A DNA stretch of 12,564 nucleotides from an uncultured Clostridia bacterium (GTDB taxonomy: Bacteria > Bacillota > Clostridia > Oscillospirales > Oscillospiraceae). The translations under genes were made by a program, and so were the position numbers. The DNA lies in NCBI GenBank assembly GCA_932222125.1, contig CAKNZJ010000089.1, forward strand, positions 1 to 12,564, in the 5' to 3' direction. Every line of letters starts with the position of its first letter. Positions within the stretch are counted from its first letter, which is position 1. The notes beneath the pieces are model-generated. The model had not been told where the DNA came from and did no database searches. It worked only from the letters and a program-made list of their open reading frames with translations. Shown one piece after another: positions 1 through 6,794 of the stretch.

Positions 1-1116
1 AGCAAGCGCATTACCTTAGCAGGCGATGTCACTGGCAATGTGGGTGTCAGCCATAGTAATGCAGTTTCAGGTACTGTCTTTGCATCCGGCACTGATGCCT
101 CTTGGGCTACTAACAGCGCTGATAGTTTCTTCCATGATGCTGATACCTATTGTGTGAGAGTACTCGACGATACTCTGATATGGGCCAACTTTGTGGCGCA
201 GATCATTCAAGACGGTCAAACGCCGGTCAAATACACCACCCTGACTGACGCGGTGAATGCCTACATTTCCCCCACCGGCGACAACAACAATGGCTATATC
301 ATTCAGTTGTTGGATACTGTCACTACCACCTTTGATCCCACTGTGACAATCAACAAGACGGTCTATCTGGATATGAACCGCCACAACATTGAATCACCTG
401 TTACTGTGGAGGCCGGTGGCACCCTGTACGGCCTGGACAGCGGCACCAACACCTACCAGAAGGCACTGGTTGATGCTAATGGCGATGCCACCTATGGTCA
501 GATTACTGGTACTGTTACTGGTGAAGTTCAGACTCTGAGCCATATCACTCAGTCCGGCAAGCGTATGAACTATGTAGCGGTAAAGGACGGCAACAACTGG
601 TCCTTCCATCGGTTTAACGTTCAGGTGGGCGAGTTCACCTTTATGATTGACACAGCTTATCAATGTGGCGAACTGTGGTTCTATCCAACCGTGCAGGGTG
701 ATGAGAAGGTGATGCGTGCTCTGGCCGGCTTTGGAATCCAGGCCACCAACACAGTCAATCAGGATCACAAGGAAACTGTGGTTGGTTCTGGTGATCAAAC
801 TGCACTGGACAATAATTGGAGTGCGAATGGACGCTACAAATACAAGGGAATGCTCCAGCGGCTGAGTTATACCACTGCTGAGAATAAGAAGCTCCTCTTG
901 TCAGATCAGTTTTCGATGGGTGGTTTCCTGACCTTTACCAACCCGAATGGAGGTACCGACGTCCGCTTTAATGGCCCCACAAACACACGTAGCTTCCTTG
1001 AGGTTCTGAAAAGGTATTATACTGAGTCCATCGATGCGACAGAAAAAGCTAATATTGATACATTTATCAGAGATAACGGTCTTACCAGTCAATGGACAGC
1101 TACCACATGGGGGTGA
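1..1116 (+). CDS. 3' part of a large, probably extracellular surface protein (unrecognised family)
   Basis: The frame is open from the left edge to a TGA at 1114-1116, so 371 residues of the C-terminal part are visible and the true start lies outside. Its composition (rich in Thr, Asn, Gly, Asp and aromatic residues, with few Cys and few Lys/Arg clusters) is that of an exported beta-rich protein. Alternating Thr/Val strands with Gly turns in the first half suggest a beta-helix or beta-sandwich stalk, and the last 60 residues look more helical. I see no LPxTG sortase signal, no SLH domain and no C-terminal membrane segment, so any anchor must be upstream. A 71-aa gene follows after 6 nt, probably in the same transcript. 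Base composition appears less GC-rich than the metabolic genes further right, which fits an accessory surface gene. I do not recognise the family, and a phage tail or adhesin origin cannot be excluded. Confidence 0.8.
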   Translation, partial: SKRITLAGDVTGNVGVSHSNAVSGTVFASGTDASWATNSADSFFHDADTYCVRVLDDTLIWANFVAQIIQDGQTPVKYTTLTDAVNAYISPTGDNNNGYIIQLLDTVTTTFDPTVTINKTVYLDMNRHNIESPVTVEAGGTLYGLDSGTNTYQKALVDANGDATYGQITGTVTGEVQTLSHITQSGKRMNYVAVKDGNNWSFHRFNVQVGEFTFMIDTAYQCGELWFYPTVQGDEKVMRALAGFGIQATNTVNQDHKETVVGSGDQTALDNNWSANGRYKYKGMLQRLSYTTAENKKLLLSDQFSMGGFLTFTNPNGGTDVRFNGPTNTRSFLEVLKRYYTESIDATEKANIDTFIRDNGLTSQWTATTWG

Positions 1117-1122
1117 GTAATA

Positions 1123-1338
1123 ATGATTAGCTATCTACCAAAAGCACCTTATCGTCCGCCAAAAGCCACGTTGTTTTCCTTTGTCCCACGGGAGGACATT
1201 AGCGCAGAAGTAGAAGGTGACTTTATGCCTATCCCTAATAACGGCGATTTAATAGAGATTCCAATGCCGTACGCTGCGGATGACAGCCGTACTATCATCA
1301 GCGGTGGTGTCATCGATCCTGGAATTGACTGGGACTAG
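1123..1338 (+). CDS. Small acidic protein of unknown function, 71 aa
   Basis: The ATG at 1123 lies 6 nt after the stop of the upstream surface protein. The GGGGGTGAG at 1109-1117, which contains that stop codon, can serve as its Shine-Dalgarno sequence, pointing to translational coupling. The product is Pro-rich at the N-terminus (several Pro/Lys/Tyr residues within the first 15) and acidic towards the C-terminus, ending Asp-Trp-Asp. It has no signal peptide, transmembrane helix or cysteine. I do not recognise it. Its position as the last gene of the unit suggests a partner of the surface protein, but that is inference only. It could also be a short structural or accessory protein from an integrated element. 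The frame is probably real because of the tight spacing and ribosome binding site. Confidence 0.6.
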   Translation: MISYLPKAPYRPPKATLFSFVPREDISAEVEGDFMPIPNNGDLIEIPMPYAADDSRTIISGGVIDPGIDWD

Positions 1339-1393
1339 TACAATATCACGTTGCCGGCTTTAACCACAGAAATGTAGGGCCCCGGCAAAACGG

Positions 1394-1429
1394 CCCGGCA
1401 GGGGGTGGCATATGCCGCTTCCTGCCGGG
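1394..1429. repeat. Strong GC-rich hairpin between surface genes
   Basis: CCCGGCAGG at 1394-1402 is perfectly complementary to CCTGCCGGG at 1421-1429. The stem continues inward with G-U and G-C pairs to a GGC/GCC pair around an ATAT loop at 1410-1413, giving about 16 paired positions. It lies some 55 nt after the 71-aa gene. No run of T follows on either strand, so it is not a textbook intrinsic terminator. It could be an mRNA 3'-end stabiliser, a factor-dependent terminator, or a copy of a dispersed palindromic repeat. Confidence 0.5.
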
Positions 1430-1546
1430 AAGCCTCTCCCGATGTTTGTCTGACGTTCCCTCAGCTTTGAAAAGCCTTATATCATGGGACACTGTGGCTA
1501 TGGGATAGGCAAAGAATATACGATATACTCACAAGGAGGGATTGAT

Positions 1547-2758
1547 ATGAAGTGGAAGGGAGCGCTATATAGTGTAGTGGCAGCAGCGCTTCTATTGACA
1601 CTGACAGCAGGCGCAACCCGGTTCCCCGGCACTGGCGCGCAGATCCCCAATAAGGTGTCTCTGGCAGCTAGCACAGCCCGGTTTGCCGACATAGAGGGCC
1701 ATTGGGCCAGACCAGCCATCGAACGCTGGAGTGGTTACGGAGTCATCAAGGGCTATGGGGATGGAACGACCTTCGCCCCCAATAACTCAATCACCCGGGC
1801 GGAGATGGCTGCCATGCTCAGCCGTATCTTTGGCTGGCAACAGAAAGCTGACAGCAGTACTTTCCGAGATATTTCCGGCAACGAGTGGTATGCCAATGAT
1901 ATTCTAAAGGCCAAGGCTGCCGGTGTTATGACAGGCGATGGCAAAGGGAATGCTCGTCCCACCGATTCCATCACCCGGCAGGATGCAGCCACTATGATCA
2001 GCCGTGCTTTCCGAATTCGCGGCAGCGAGACAGCAACCCAGTTCGGCGACCGTAGCCAGATCTCTTCCTGGGCTGTAGAGGCTGTTAACGGAATGACAGA
2101 GCGAGGCTTCATCGTTGGGGCCATCGATGGTAACTTCCACCCCTGGAGAAGCATTACCAGAGCGGAAACCGTCACTATTCTGGACCGGATCATCGTCAGA
2201 TATTATAACCAGGTGGGAATCTATAGTGAGAGTGTCTCAGGCATTGTGGTGGTGGCTTCTGCCGGAGTGACCCTAAGAGATATGAAGATCACCGGTGATC
2301 TATTCATTGTAGCCGGAGCAATCGGCAGTGAAGTGATCCTGGAGAATGTGACGGTTACCGGTCAGATTTATGTGCTCACTGATCAGACCACCACTGTGAT
2401 TTTCTCCAATAGCAACCTTCAAAAGGTTAATGTAGAGGGAACCAACTCTAGAGTCACTATGAATGGCTCAAGCACTGCCACAGGCTTTGAGGTCAGCGGC
2501 AATGGGTCCAGCCTGCGAGGGCTGCCCTCCAGCACGCAAGTAACCATCACCGAAGGGACCACCGGCGTCAAGGTCAATGGCCACGGCGTATCCGCGGGCA
2601 CCATTACCGCCGGTACCGATATCTCAACAGACCATGAAGACACGGATGGTGATATTACCGGCGGCAATGGGAACGGCTCCAGTAAGCCCGACCCGAGCCC
2701 GAGCCCCAGTAAACCAGGCAATGGGTCATGGGATCTTGGTATTGTTTTACCTACTTAA
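1547..2758 (+). CDS. Secreted S-layer homology (SLH) domain protein with beta-solenoid region
   Basis: This 403-aa exported protein probably binds the cell-wall secondary polymer through its SLH domains. I chose the ATG at 1547 because AAGGAGGG (1533-1540) sits 6 nt upstream and a signal peptide follows directly (Lys at 2 and 4, hydrophobic 6-19, likely cleavage near Ala21-Gly22-Ala23). An in-frame ATG at 1484 would add 21 residues ahead of the signal and has no such site. Three SLH domains lie at about 46-96, 106-156 and 166-217, each with the usual F-x-D-I/R start and an ITRAE or ITRQD motif (82-86, 142-146, 203-207). Residues about 230-345 are Val/Thr/Gly-rich repeats of the kind found in beta-solenoid segments of clostridial SLH proteins. 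A Gly/Asn/Asp-rich linker and a Ser-Pro repeat (380-390) precede a tail of only about 13 residues. That tail is short for this architecture, where an effector domain often follows, so a C-terminal truncation is possible. Confidence 0.85.
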   Translation: MKWKGALYSVVAAALLLTLTAGATRFPGTGAQIPNKVSLAASTARFADIEGHWARPAIERWSGYGVIKGYGDGTTFAPNNSITRAEMAAMLSRIFGWQQKADSSTFRDISGNEWYANDILKAKAAGVMTGDGKGNARPTDSITRQDAATMISRAFRIRGSETATQFGDRSQISSWAVEAVNGMTERGFIVGAIDGNFHPWRSITRAETVTILDRIIVRYYNQVGIYSESVSGIVVVASAGVTLRDMKITGDLFIVAGAIGSEVILENVTVTGQIYVLTDQTTTVIFSNSNLQKVNVEGTNSRVTMNGSSTATGFEVSGNGSSLRGLPSSTQVTITEGTTGVKVNGHGVSAGTITAGTDISTDHEDTDGDITGGNGNGSSKPDPSPSPSKPGNGSWDLGIVLPT

Positions 2759-2862
2759 AAACCCAAAAACAAGGCTATACTCACCTTTATCCGCTCTCTA
2801 GCCTGAGATAAAACAATCATCTGCTTATCAGACGAAAAAAGAGTAGTCTTTTTAAGCGCGAT

Positions 2863-2911
2863 ATAAGAAATCTCCTCACTGGACTATTCGTCCTATGAGG
2901 AGATTTCTTAT
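2863..2911. terminator. Perfect 16-bp inverted repeat, possible bidirectional terminator
   Basis: ATAAGAAATCTCCTCA (2863-2878) is exactly complementary to TGAGGAGATTTCTTAT (2896-2911). A further GGAC/GTCC stem (2881-2884 with 2890-2893) closes a TATTC loop after a 2-nt internal mismatch. The outer arms are A-rich on the left and T-rich on the right, as in terminators whose U-tract is partly paired, but no long T-run follows. It lies about 105 nt after the SLH gene. Terminator function is likely but not certain; it could instead be a mobile palindromic repeat. Confidence 0.5.
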
Positions 2912-2962
2912 GCTATTCACTAATCAACCTTTGTTCTATCGAGCCAAACATTATGATGATGT

Positions 2963-3121
2963 TCACAACTTCACCAACTGCTCCCACCTCATCAGATCCT
3001 CCCACATGTAGTTTGCCTGACCATTCCCCTGGGGCAGTCCACCCTTCACAACCCACTTTTGTGCAGCTTCACTTCCCCTTGTTAATGGCTCCACGGTGGC
3101 GCAGCAGCGGACAACTGGCTT
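2963..3121 (-). pseudogene. Possible remnant of an SLH-like / amidase C-terminal repeat
   Basis: On the minus strand a frame with no internal stop ends at TGA (2963-2965). It lacks a credible start: no ATG, and the only GTG (3094-3092) has no ribosome binding site. The last 36 residues contain AAQKWVVKGG, then QGNGQ and WEDLMRWEQLV. This resembles the A..W.....G...G.G.....W.D..TR.Q.V pattern of degenerate SLH-type repeats at the ends of clostridial surface proteins and amidases. The usual TRE/TRAE is replaced by RWE. I infer a decayed gene end left beside the surface locus. A chance open frame in a GC-balanced spacer remains possible. Confidence 0.3.
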
Positions 3122-3144
3122 AAATAGGATCAGAGGTAAATCCC

Positions 3145-3173
3145 TTGCGGCATCCAGCAGATTATGGTAAACT
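3145..3173 (+). promoter_or_regulatory. Candidate comM promoter
   Basis: TTGCGG (3145-3150) and TAAACT (3168-3173) are separated by 17 nt and end 34 nt before the comM start. Each hexamer matches the sigma-A consensus at four of six positions. The placement is right and the sequence is only moderate. Confidence 0.4.
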
Positions 3174-3207
3174 ATCTGTTGGCAAAAATTAAAAAGGGGG
3201 CTTCCCC

Positions 3208-4731
3208 ATGGTATGCAATGTTTTTTCTCTGGGACTGCACGGAGTGCAAGGATATCCTGTCACCGCAGAATGCGCCCTGTCTAGCGGCCTGCCCGCATTT
3301 GATGTGGTAGGTCTGCCCGACGCCGCAGTTAAAGAGGCTAGGGAGCGGGTGCGCTCCGCTATTAAGTGCAGCGGATTTGACTTCCCCATCTCTCGCATCA
3401 TCATTAACTTGGCCCCTGCCGGCCGCCGGAAGGCAGGAACCGTGTACGATCTGCCCATCCTCGTTGGAATTTTAGCCGCCGGAGGACAGCTGTCCTTAGC
3501 AGAGGAGACCAATTCCGCCTTTTTAGGCGAGTTATCCCTGGATGGGCGGCTGCGGGCTGTCCCCGGAGTCCTCCCCATGGCGCTGGCCGCCCGCCGGGCC
3601 GGGATCACCCGCCTGTTTGTCCCCACGGACAACGCTTCGGAAGCCACCCTGGCAGACGGATTGGAGGTCCTCCCCGTCCACGACATTGTTGATCTGGCAG
3701 ATCATCTGGCGGGAAAAAAGAGAATTCCCCCCGCACCGGTGTGGCAGCCTGTCCGCACCCCCCGATCCGGTCCAGACTTTAGTGAAGTCCAAGGCCAGGA
3801 GCAGGCCAAACGGGCGCTGGAGGTGGCTGCAGCTGGAGGACACCACATCCTGATGAGCGGCAGCCCCGGCTCTGGCAAATCCATGATGGCCAAACGCCTG
3901 CCTTCCATCCTCCCCGATTTGTCAAACGAGGAAGCCCTGTCATGTACCGAGATTTACTCCGTCATGGGCATGACCAGCCGGGATGAGCCCATGATCATCC
4001 ACCGGCCCTTCCGAGCCCCCCATCACACCATTTCCGCCGTGGGCATGGCGGGCGGAGGCAGCTCTGTCCGCCCGGGGGAGATCTCCCTAGCCCACAACGG
4101 AGTGCTGTTTCTGGATGAACTACCCGAGTTCAGCTCCGATGTTCTGGAAGTACTTCGCCAGCCCCTGGAGGATGGTCAGACCCAAATTACCCGTGCCTCT
4201 GGCTCAGTGACCTATCCCAGCCGGTTTATGCTGGTGTGTGCCATGAATCCCTGCAAGTGCGGCTGGCACGGCCACCCTTCCGGGAGATGCACCTGCACCC
4301 CGCGGTCTATCCACCGCTACTTATCCCGTCTATCGGGGCCCATGCTGGACCGTATTGACGTCTGTGTAGACGTGCCCGCACTGGAATATGAAGCGCTGTC
4401 CAACAGAACAGCCCCGGTGGAACCCTCTTCCGTGATCCGGGCCAGGGTCAACGCCGCCCGGGCTGTCCAGGCCTCTCGCTTCGGCCCTACCGGTCCTACC
4501 TGCAATGCTCATATGGGTCCTAAGGAAATCTCCAAACACTGTGCGCTGGACCACCATTGCCAGGAGTTGATCCGGGAGGCATACCACCGCCTGGGCCTTA
4601 CCGCCCGCAGCTATGACCGCATCCTTCGGGTAGCCCGCACCATCGCCGACTTGGATCAAGCGGAGGACATTCAGCTCCCCCATCTGGCTGAAGCGCTGCA
4701 ATACCGACCGCCAGAGTACCTCAGGGCATAA
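3208..4731 (+). CDS. comM: YifB/ComM-family AAA+ Mg-chelatase-like ATPase
   Basis: This 507-aa protein has the normal full length for the YifB/ComM family. In proteobacteria ComM is a hexameric helicase that drives branch migration during natural transformation; the role in Firmicutes is less studied. The N-terminal ChlI-type (Lon-protease-like fold) domain covers about 1-170, with the family signatures LPAFDVVGLPD (28-38) and INLAPAGRRK (66-75). The AAA+ core follows. Walker A is GSPGSGKS (218-225), Walker B VLFLDE (299-304), and an LDRID motif (380-384) supplies a likely arginine finger. A four-cysteine cluster (349, 351, 361, 363) in the insertion is typical of the family. The C-terminal Mg-chelatase domain (about 410-500) is present. 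The ATG at 3208 follows AAAAAGGGGG with 7 nt spacing. No competence partner such as dprA is adjacent. The gene converges with secG onto a shared terminator. Confidence 0.95.
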   Translation: MVCNVFSLGLHGVQGYPVTAECALSSGLPAFDVVGLPDAAVKEARERVRSAIKCSGFDFPISRIIINLAPAGRRKAGTVYDLPILVGILAAGGQLSLAEETNSAFLGELSLDGRLRAVPGVLPMALAARRAGITRLFVPTDNASEATLADGLEVLPVHDIVDLADHLAGKKRIPPAPVWQPVRTPRSGPDFSEVQGQEQAKRALEVAAAGGHHILMSGSPGSGKSMMAKRLPSILPDLSNEEALSCTEIYSVMGMTSRDEPMIIHRPFRAPHHTISAVGMAGGGSSVRPGEISLAHNGVLFLDELPEFSSDVLEVLRQPLEDGQTQITRASGSVTYPSRFMLVCAMNPCKCGWHGHPSGRCTCTPRSIHRYLSRLSGPMLDRIDVCVDVPALEYEALSNRTAPVEPSSVIRARVNAARAVQASRFGPTGPTCNAHMGPKEISKHCALDHHCQELIREAYHRLGLTARSYDRILRVARTIADLDQAEDIQLPHLAEALQYRPPEYLRA

Positions 4732-4732
4732 T

Positions 4733-4769
4733 AAAAGCCCGCCCCGGTTATCCGGGGCGGGCTTTGTTT
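4733..4769. terminator. Bidirectional intrinsic terminator between comM and secG
   Basis: GCCCGCCCCGG (4737-4747) pairs perfectly with CCGGGGCGGGC (4752-4762) around a TTAT loop. TTTGTTT follows on the plus strand, and AAAA at 4733-4736 gives a T-tract on the minus strand. It starts immediately after the comM stop and 8 nt beyond the secG stop, so it can serve both convergent genes. Confidence 0.93.
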
Positions 4770-4776
4770 CATCCGC

Positions 4777-5013
4777 TTACAACAGGCAGAGCACCACAGT
4801 TAGCACCATGAATACAGCCGCCACCCACTTGGTCAATTTGGCTAGACGAGCGTCCAACGACCTGGCCTTGTTCTTAGAGAGGAATGTGTCGCTCCCCCCT
4901 CCAATGGTGCTGGACAAACCTGCGTTCTTGCCAGACTGGAGGGTGACAACGGCAACTAAAATGATATCGATAATCACGCAAACAATGGATAAAATCAGCT
5001 GGGTTGTGGTCAT
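4777..5013 (-). CDS. secG: SecG, preprotein translocase subunit
   Basis: The product is a 78-aa membrane protein, the small accessory subunit of the SecYEG channel that exports unfolded proteins. There are two transmembrane segments at about 4-24 and 58-77. Between them lies the family loop with LQSGKNAGLSS, a glycine run (GGGSDTF) and a basic segment before the second helix. Length is normal for SecG (about 75-80 aa). I chose the ATG at 5013-5011 because AAAGGA (5029-5024) lies 10 nt upstream. An in-frame ATG at 5040 would add nine residues, has no ribosome binding site and lies closer to the promoter. The gene is monocistronic here, converging with comM and diverging from lexA. In many clostridia secG precedes rnr and smpB; those are not seen here. 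Confidence 0.93.
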   Translation of the reverse strand: MTTTQLILSIVCVIIDIILVAVVTLQSGKNAGLSSTIGGGSDTFLSKNKARSLDARLAKLTKWVAAVFMVLTVVLCLL

Positions 5014-5055
5014 AAGACTCAGATCCTTTCGGCATAACATTTATAATTATTTTTT

Positions 5056-5084
5056 ATCATAACACAATCGCTCTTCGGATGCAA
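5056..5084 (-). promoter_or_regulatory. secG promoter
   Basis: Read on the minus strand, TTGCAT (5084-5079) and TATGAT (5061-5056) are separated by exactly 17 nt. Each differs from the sigma-A consensus by one or two bases. The -10 element lies about 43 nt upstream of the chosen secG start codon. Confidence 0.75.
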
Positions 5085-5162
5085 CCCCTTTATTATTGAT
5101 TTCCAATGGATATACCGCTCTTGTGTGGAATGGGCTGCAAGCCTCTCCCACCTCAGTTTCTT

Positions 5163-5176
5163 GGAACAAACGTTTG
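5163..5176. promoter_or_regulatory. LexA operator (SOS box) in front of lexA
   Basis: GGAACAAACGTTTG matches the Gram-positive SOS box CGAACRNRYGTTYG at 13 of 14 positions; only the first base differs. It overlaps the first bases of the -35 hexamer of the lexA promoter, so bound LexA would block RNA polymerase. This predicts autorepression that is relieved on DNA damage. Confidence 0.85.
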
Positions 5177-5202
5177 ACATTTATGCAATTCTATGTTATA
5201 AT
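5174..5202 (+). promoter_or_regulatory. lexA promoter, full sigma-A consensus
   Basis: TTGACA (5174-5179) and TATAAT (5197-5202) are both perfect consensus hexamers with an ideal 17-nt spacer. The start codon is 54 nt after the -10. Such a strong promoter fits a gene held down by its own repressor. Confidence 0.92.
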
Positions 5203-5256
5203 GGATTCAGTTGAAACCACAACTTCTATCTAGTCAATCGGGAAGGAGTTTGCGCC

Positions 5257-5856
5257 ATGGGTAAATTGACTGTCAAGCAGCAACAAATTTATGACTATAT
5301 CCTAGCCTTTTCCGCCCAGCACGGCTATCCCCCCTCGGTGCGGGAGATCGCGCAGGCGGTGAACTTAAAGTCTCCCTCTACCGTCCACTTCCATCTCAAG
5401 GGACTGCGTCAAGCCGGGCTCATCTCTCAGGCTAAGGGTAAGACCCGGGCTATCTCCATCACCGACGGGGTCCACCATCAAAAGGACCAGGTACCCCTGC
5501 TGGGCTATGTGGCCGCTGGCTCCCCCATCCTGGCCCAGGAAAATATCGAGGAGTACCTGGCATTTGATACCGGCGGGCTCACCGGGGAGCACTTCGCCCT
5601 GAAGGTTCGCGGAGAATCTATGGTAGAAGCAGGCATTCTCCCCGATGATCTGGTGGTTGTCCATCAGCAGCAGGAAGTGCACAATGGAGATATTGTGGTA
5701 GCTCTGTTCGAGGACGAGGCCACGGTCAAAACCTATCGGCAAGAACACGGCCATGTGTGGCTCTATCCGGAAAACTCCAGCCCGGAGTACCAGCCCATCG
5801 ATGGCGAGGGCTGTTCCATTTTAGGCCGGGTGGTGGCTGTTATTCGAAAATATTAA
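5257..5856 (+). CDS. lexA: LexA, SOS response repressor
   Basis: This 199-aa repressor represses SOS genes and undergoes RecA-stimulated self-cleavage after DNA damage. The N-terminal winged helix-turn-helix spans about 1-70, with LTVKQQQIYDYI at the start and the recognition region PPSVREIA...SPSTVHFHLKGL (25-50). The C-terminal S24-type protease domain shows the Ala87-Gly88 cleavage site (within YVAAGSP), catalytic Ser121 (GESM) and catalytic Lys158 (EATVKTY). All expected residues are present and the length is normal. AAGGAG at 5243-5248 lies 8 nt before the ATG at 5257. Transcription comes from the consensus promoter with an overlapping SOS box, and an intrinsic terminator follows, so the gene appears monocistronic. 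Confidence 0.97.
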   Translation: MGKLTVKQQQIYDYILAFSAQHGYPPSVREIAQAVNLKSPSTVHFHLKGLRQAGLISQAKGKTRAISITDGVHHQKDQVPLLGYVAAGSPILAQENIEEYLAFDTGGLTGEHFALKVRGESMVEAGILPDDLVVVHQQQEVHNGDIVVALFEDEATVKTYRQEHGHVWLYPENSSPEYQPIDGEGCSILGRVVAVIRKY

Positions 5857-5880
5857 GCTTGATGCGGATACGCCAACTCC

Positions 5881-5916
5881 GCCCCGGAAAGAGGGATCCT
5901 CTCTCCGGGGCCTTTT
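5881..5916 (+). terminator. Intrinsic terminator after lexA
   Basis: GCCCCGG (5881-5887) pairs with CCGGGGC (5905-5911). The stem continues, with one A-C mismatch, through AGAGG/CCTCT to a GAT loop, and CTTTT follows. It lies 24 nt after the lexA stop. Confidence 0.88.
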
Positions 5917-5941
5917 GATTTCGGGGCATCCATCAGGGTAC

Positions 5942-5970
5942 TTCCCTTTTTTTCTCCCTTGTGATATGAT
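5942..5970 (+). promoter_or_regulatory. Candidate proBA promoter with extended -10
   Basis: TATGAT (5965-5970) is preceded by TGA, giving an extended -10 element (TGnTATGAT). The -35 at the ideal 17-nt distance is poor (TTCCCT, 5942-5947), as is common for extended -10 promoters. The -10 lies 35 nt upstream of the proB ATG. Confidence 0.5.
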
Positions 5971-6005
5971 AGTAATACTTTAGCCAAACAGTGAGGAAAA
6001 GGCAA

Positions 6006-6794
6006 ATGAAAATTGTCATCAAAGTGGGCACCTCCACCTTAGCCCATGCCACCGGCCGGCTGAACATCCGCCGGGTAGAGCATCTGGTCAAGGTGTTGTC
6101 CGATCTAAAAAACAGTGGACATCAACTGATCCTGGTATCTTCCGGCGCCATCGGCATGGGCGTGGGGAAACTTAATCTGCCCGGCCGGCCCACCGATATG
6201 CCCACCAAGCAGGCCGCAGCAGCGGTGGGCCAATGTGAGCTGATGTATATCTACGACCAGATGTTCTCCCAATATAGCCACACTGTAGCCCAGATTTTGC
6301 TCACCCGGGAGGACATCAATTTTTCAGAGCGCCGGCAAAATTTTGAGAACATTATGAACCGCCTGTTGGATCTGAATGCCCTGCCCATCATCAATGAGAA
6401 CGACGCGGTGGCCACCGACGAGGTTGGGGTATCCACCACCATTGGTGAGAATGACACTCTGTCCGCCGTGGTGGCCTGCTGCGTGGATGCCGACCTGCTG
6501 GTGCTGCTCAGCGATATTGACGGCCTATACACCGCAGACCCCAGAAAGGATCCCCATGCCACCCTTATCCCGGTGGTGGAGACCATCACCCCCAGCCTTG
6601 AAGAATTGGCAGGCGCCCCGGGCAGCTCCCTTGGCACTGGCGGCATGGCCACTAAGTTGAAGGCCGCTGAGGCGGCCATGGAACACGGCTTTGATATGGT
6701 GATTGCCAATGGGCAGCGCCCGGAAATGCTATACGATATCGTGTCAGGCAAACCGGTGGGCACCCGGTTTGTGGGAAGGAGGACATCCATATGA
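6006..6794 (+). CDS. proB: Glutamate 5-kinase
   Basis: The enzyme phosphorylates L-glutamate to gamma-glutamyl phosphate, the first step of proline synthesis. The 262-aa protein is a single amino-acid-kinase domain. The N-terminal KVGTSTL loop is at 6-12, SSGAIGMG at 45-52, NENDAV at 130-135, the substrate loop IGENDTLSA at 147-154, DIDGLYTADPR at 170-180 and GTGGMATK at 210-217. It lacks the C-terminal PUA domain found in the roughly 367-aa E. coli enzyme; short forms are known in other bacteria. I chose the ATG at 6006 because AGGA (5994-5997) lies 8 nt upstream and it gives the family-typical MKIVIKVGTS start. A GTG at 5991 would add five residues and overlap that site. The stop overlaps the proA start. 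Confidence 0.95.
   Translation: MKIVIKVGTSTLAHATGRLNIRRVEHLVKVLSDLKNSGHQLILVSSGAIGMGVGKLNLPGRPTDMPTKQAAAAVGQCELMYIYDQMFSQYSHTVAQILLTREDINFSERRQNFENIMNRLLDLNALPIINENDAVATDEVGVSTTIGENDTLSAVVACCVDADLLVLLSDIDGLYTADPRKDPHATLIPVVETITPSLEELAGAPGSSLGTGGMATKLKAAEAAMEHGFDMVIANGQRPEMLYDIVSGKPVGTRFVGRRTSI

Larger units (their letters stand above)
2759..3207. other. 449-bp intergenic region without an intact gene
   Basis: I find no intact coding region here. The stretch contains an AT-rich segment, a perfect 16-bp inverted repeat (2863-2911), a possible decayed minus-strand reading frame (2963-3121) and, at its right end, a candidate comM promoter and ribosome binding site. It separates the surface-protein genes from the conserved core genes and may mark a boundary between accessory and conserved DNA. 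Confidence 0.6.

Noticed and set aside
1484..1546. ATG at 1484 as start of the SLH protein
   Set aside because: It would put 21 residues before a normal signal peptide, and the good AAGGAGGG site belongs to the ATG at 1547.
1753..2193. Minus-strand open frame (146 codons) within the SLH gene
   Set aside because: It lies opposite three clear SLH domains and its product resembles no known protein pattern.
5014..5040. Longer secG starting at 5040
   Set aside because: No ribosome binding site precedes it, while AAAGGA precedes the ATG at 5013 and gives the standard SecG length.
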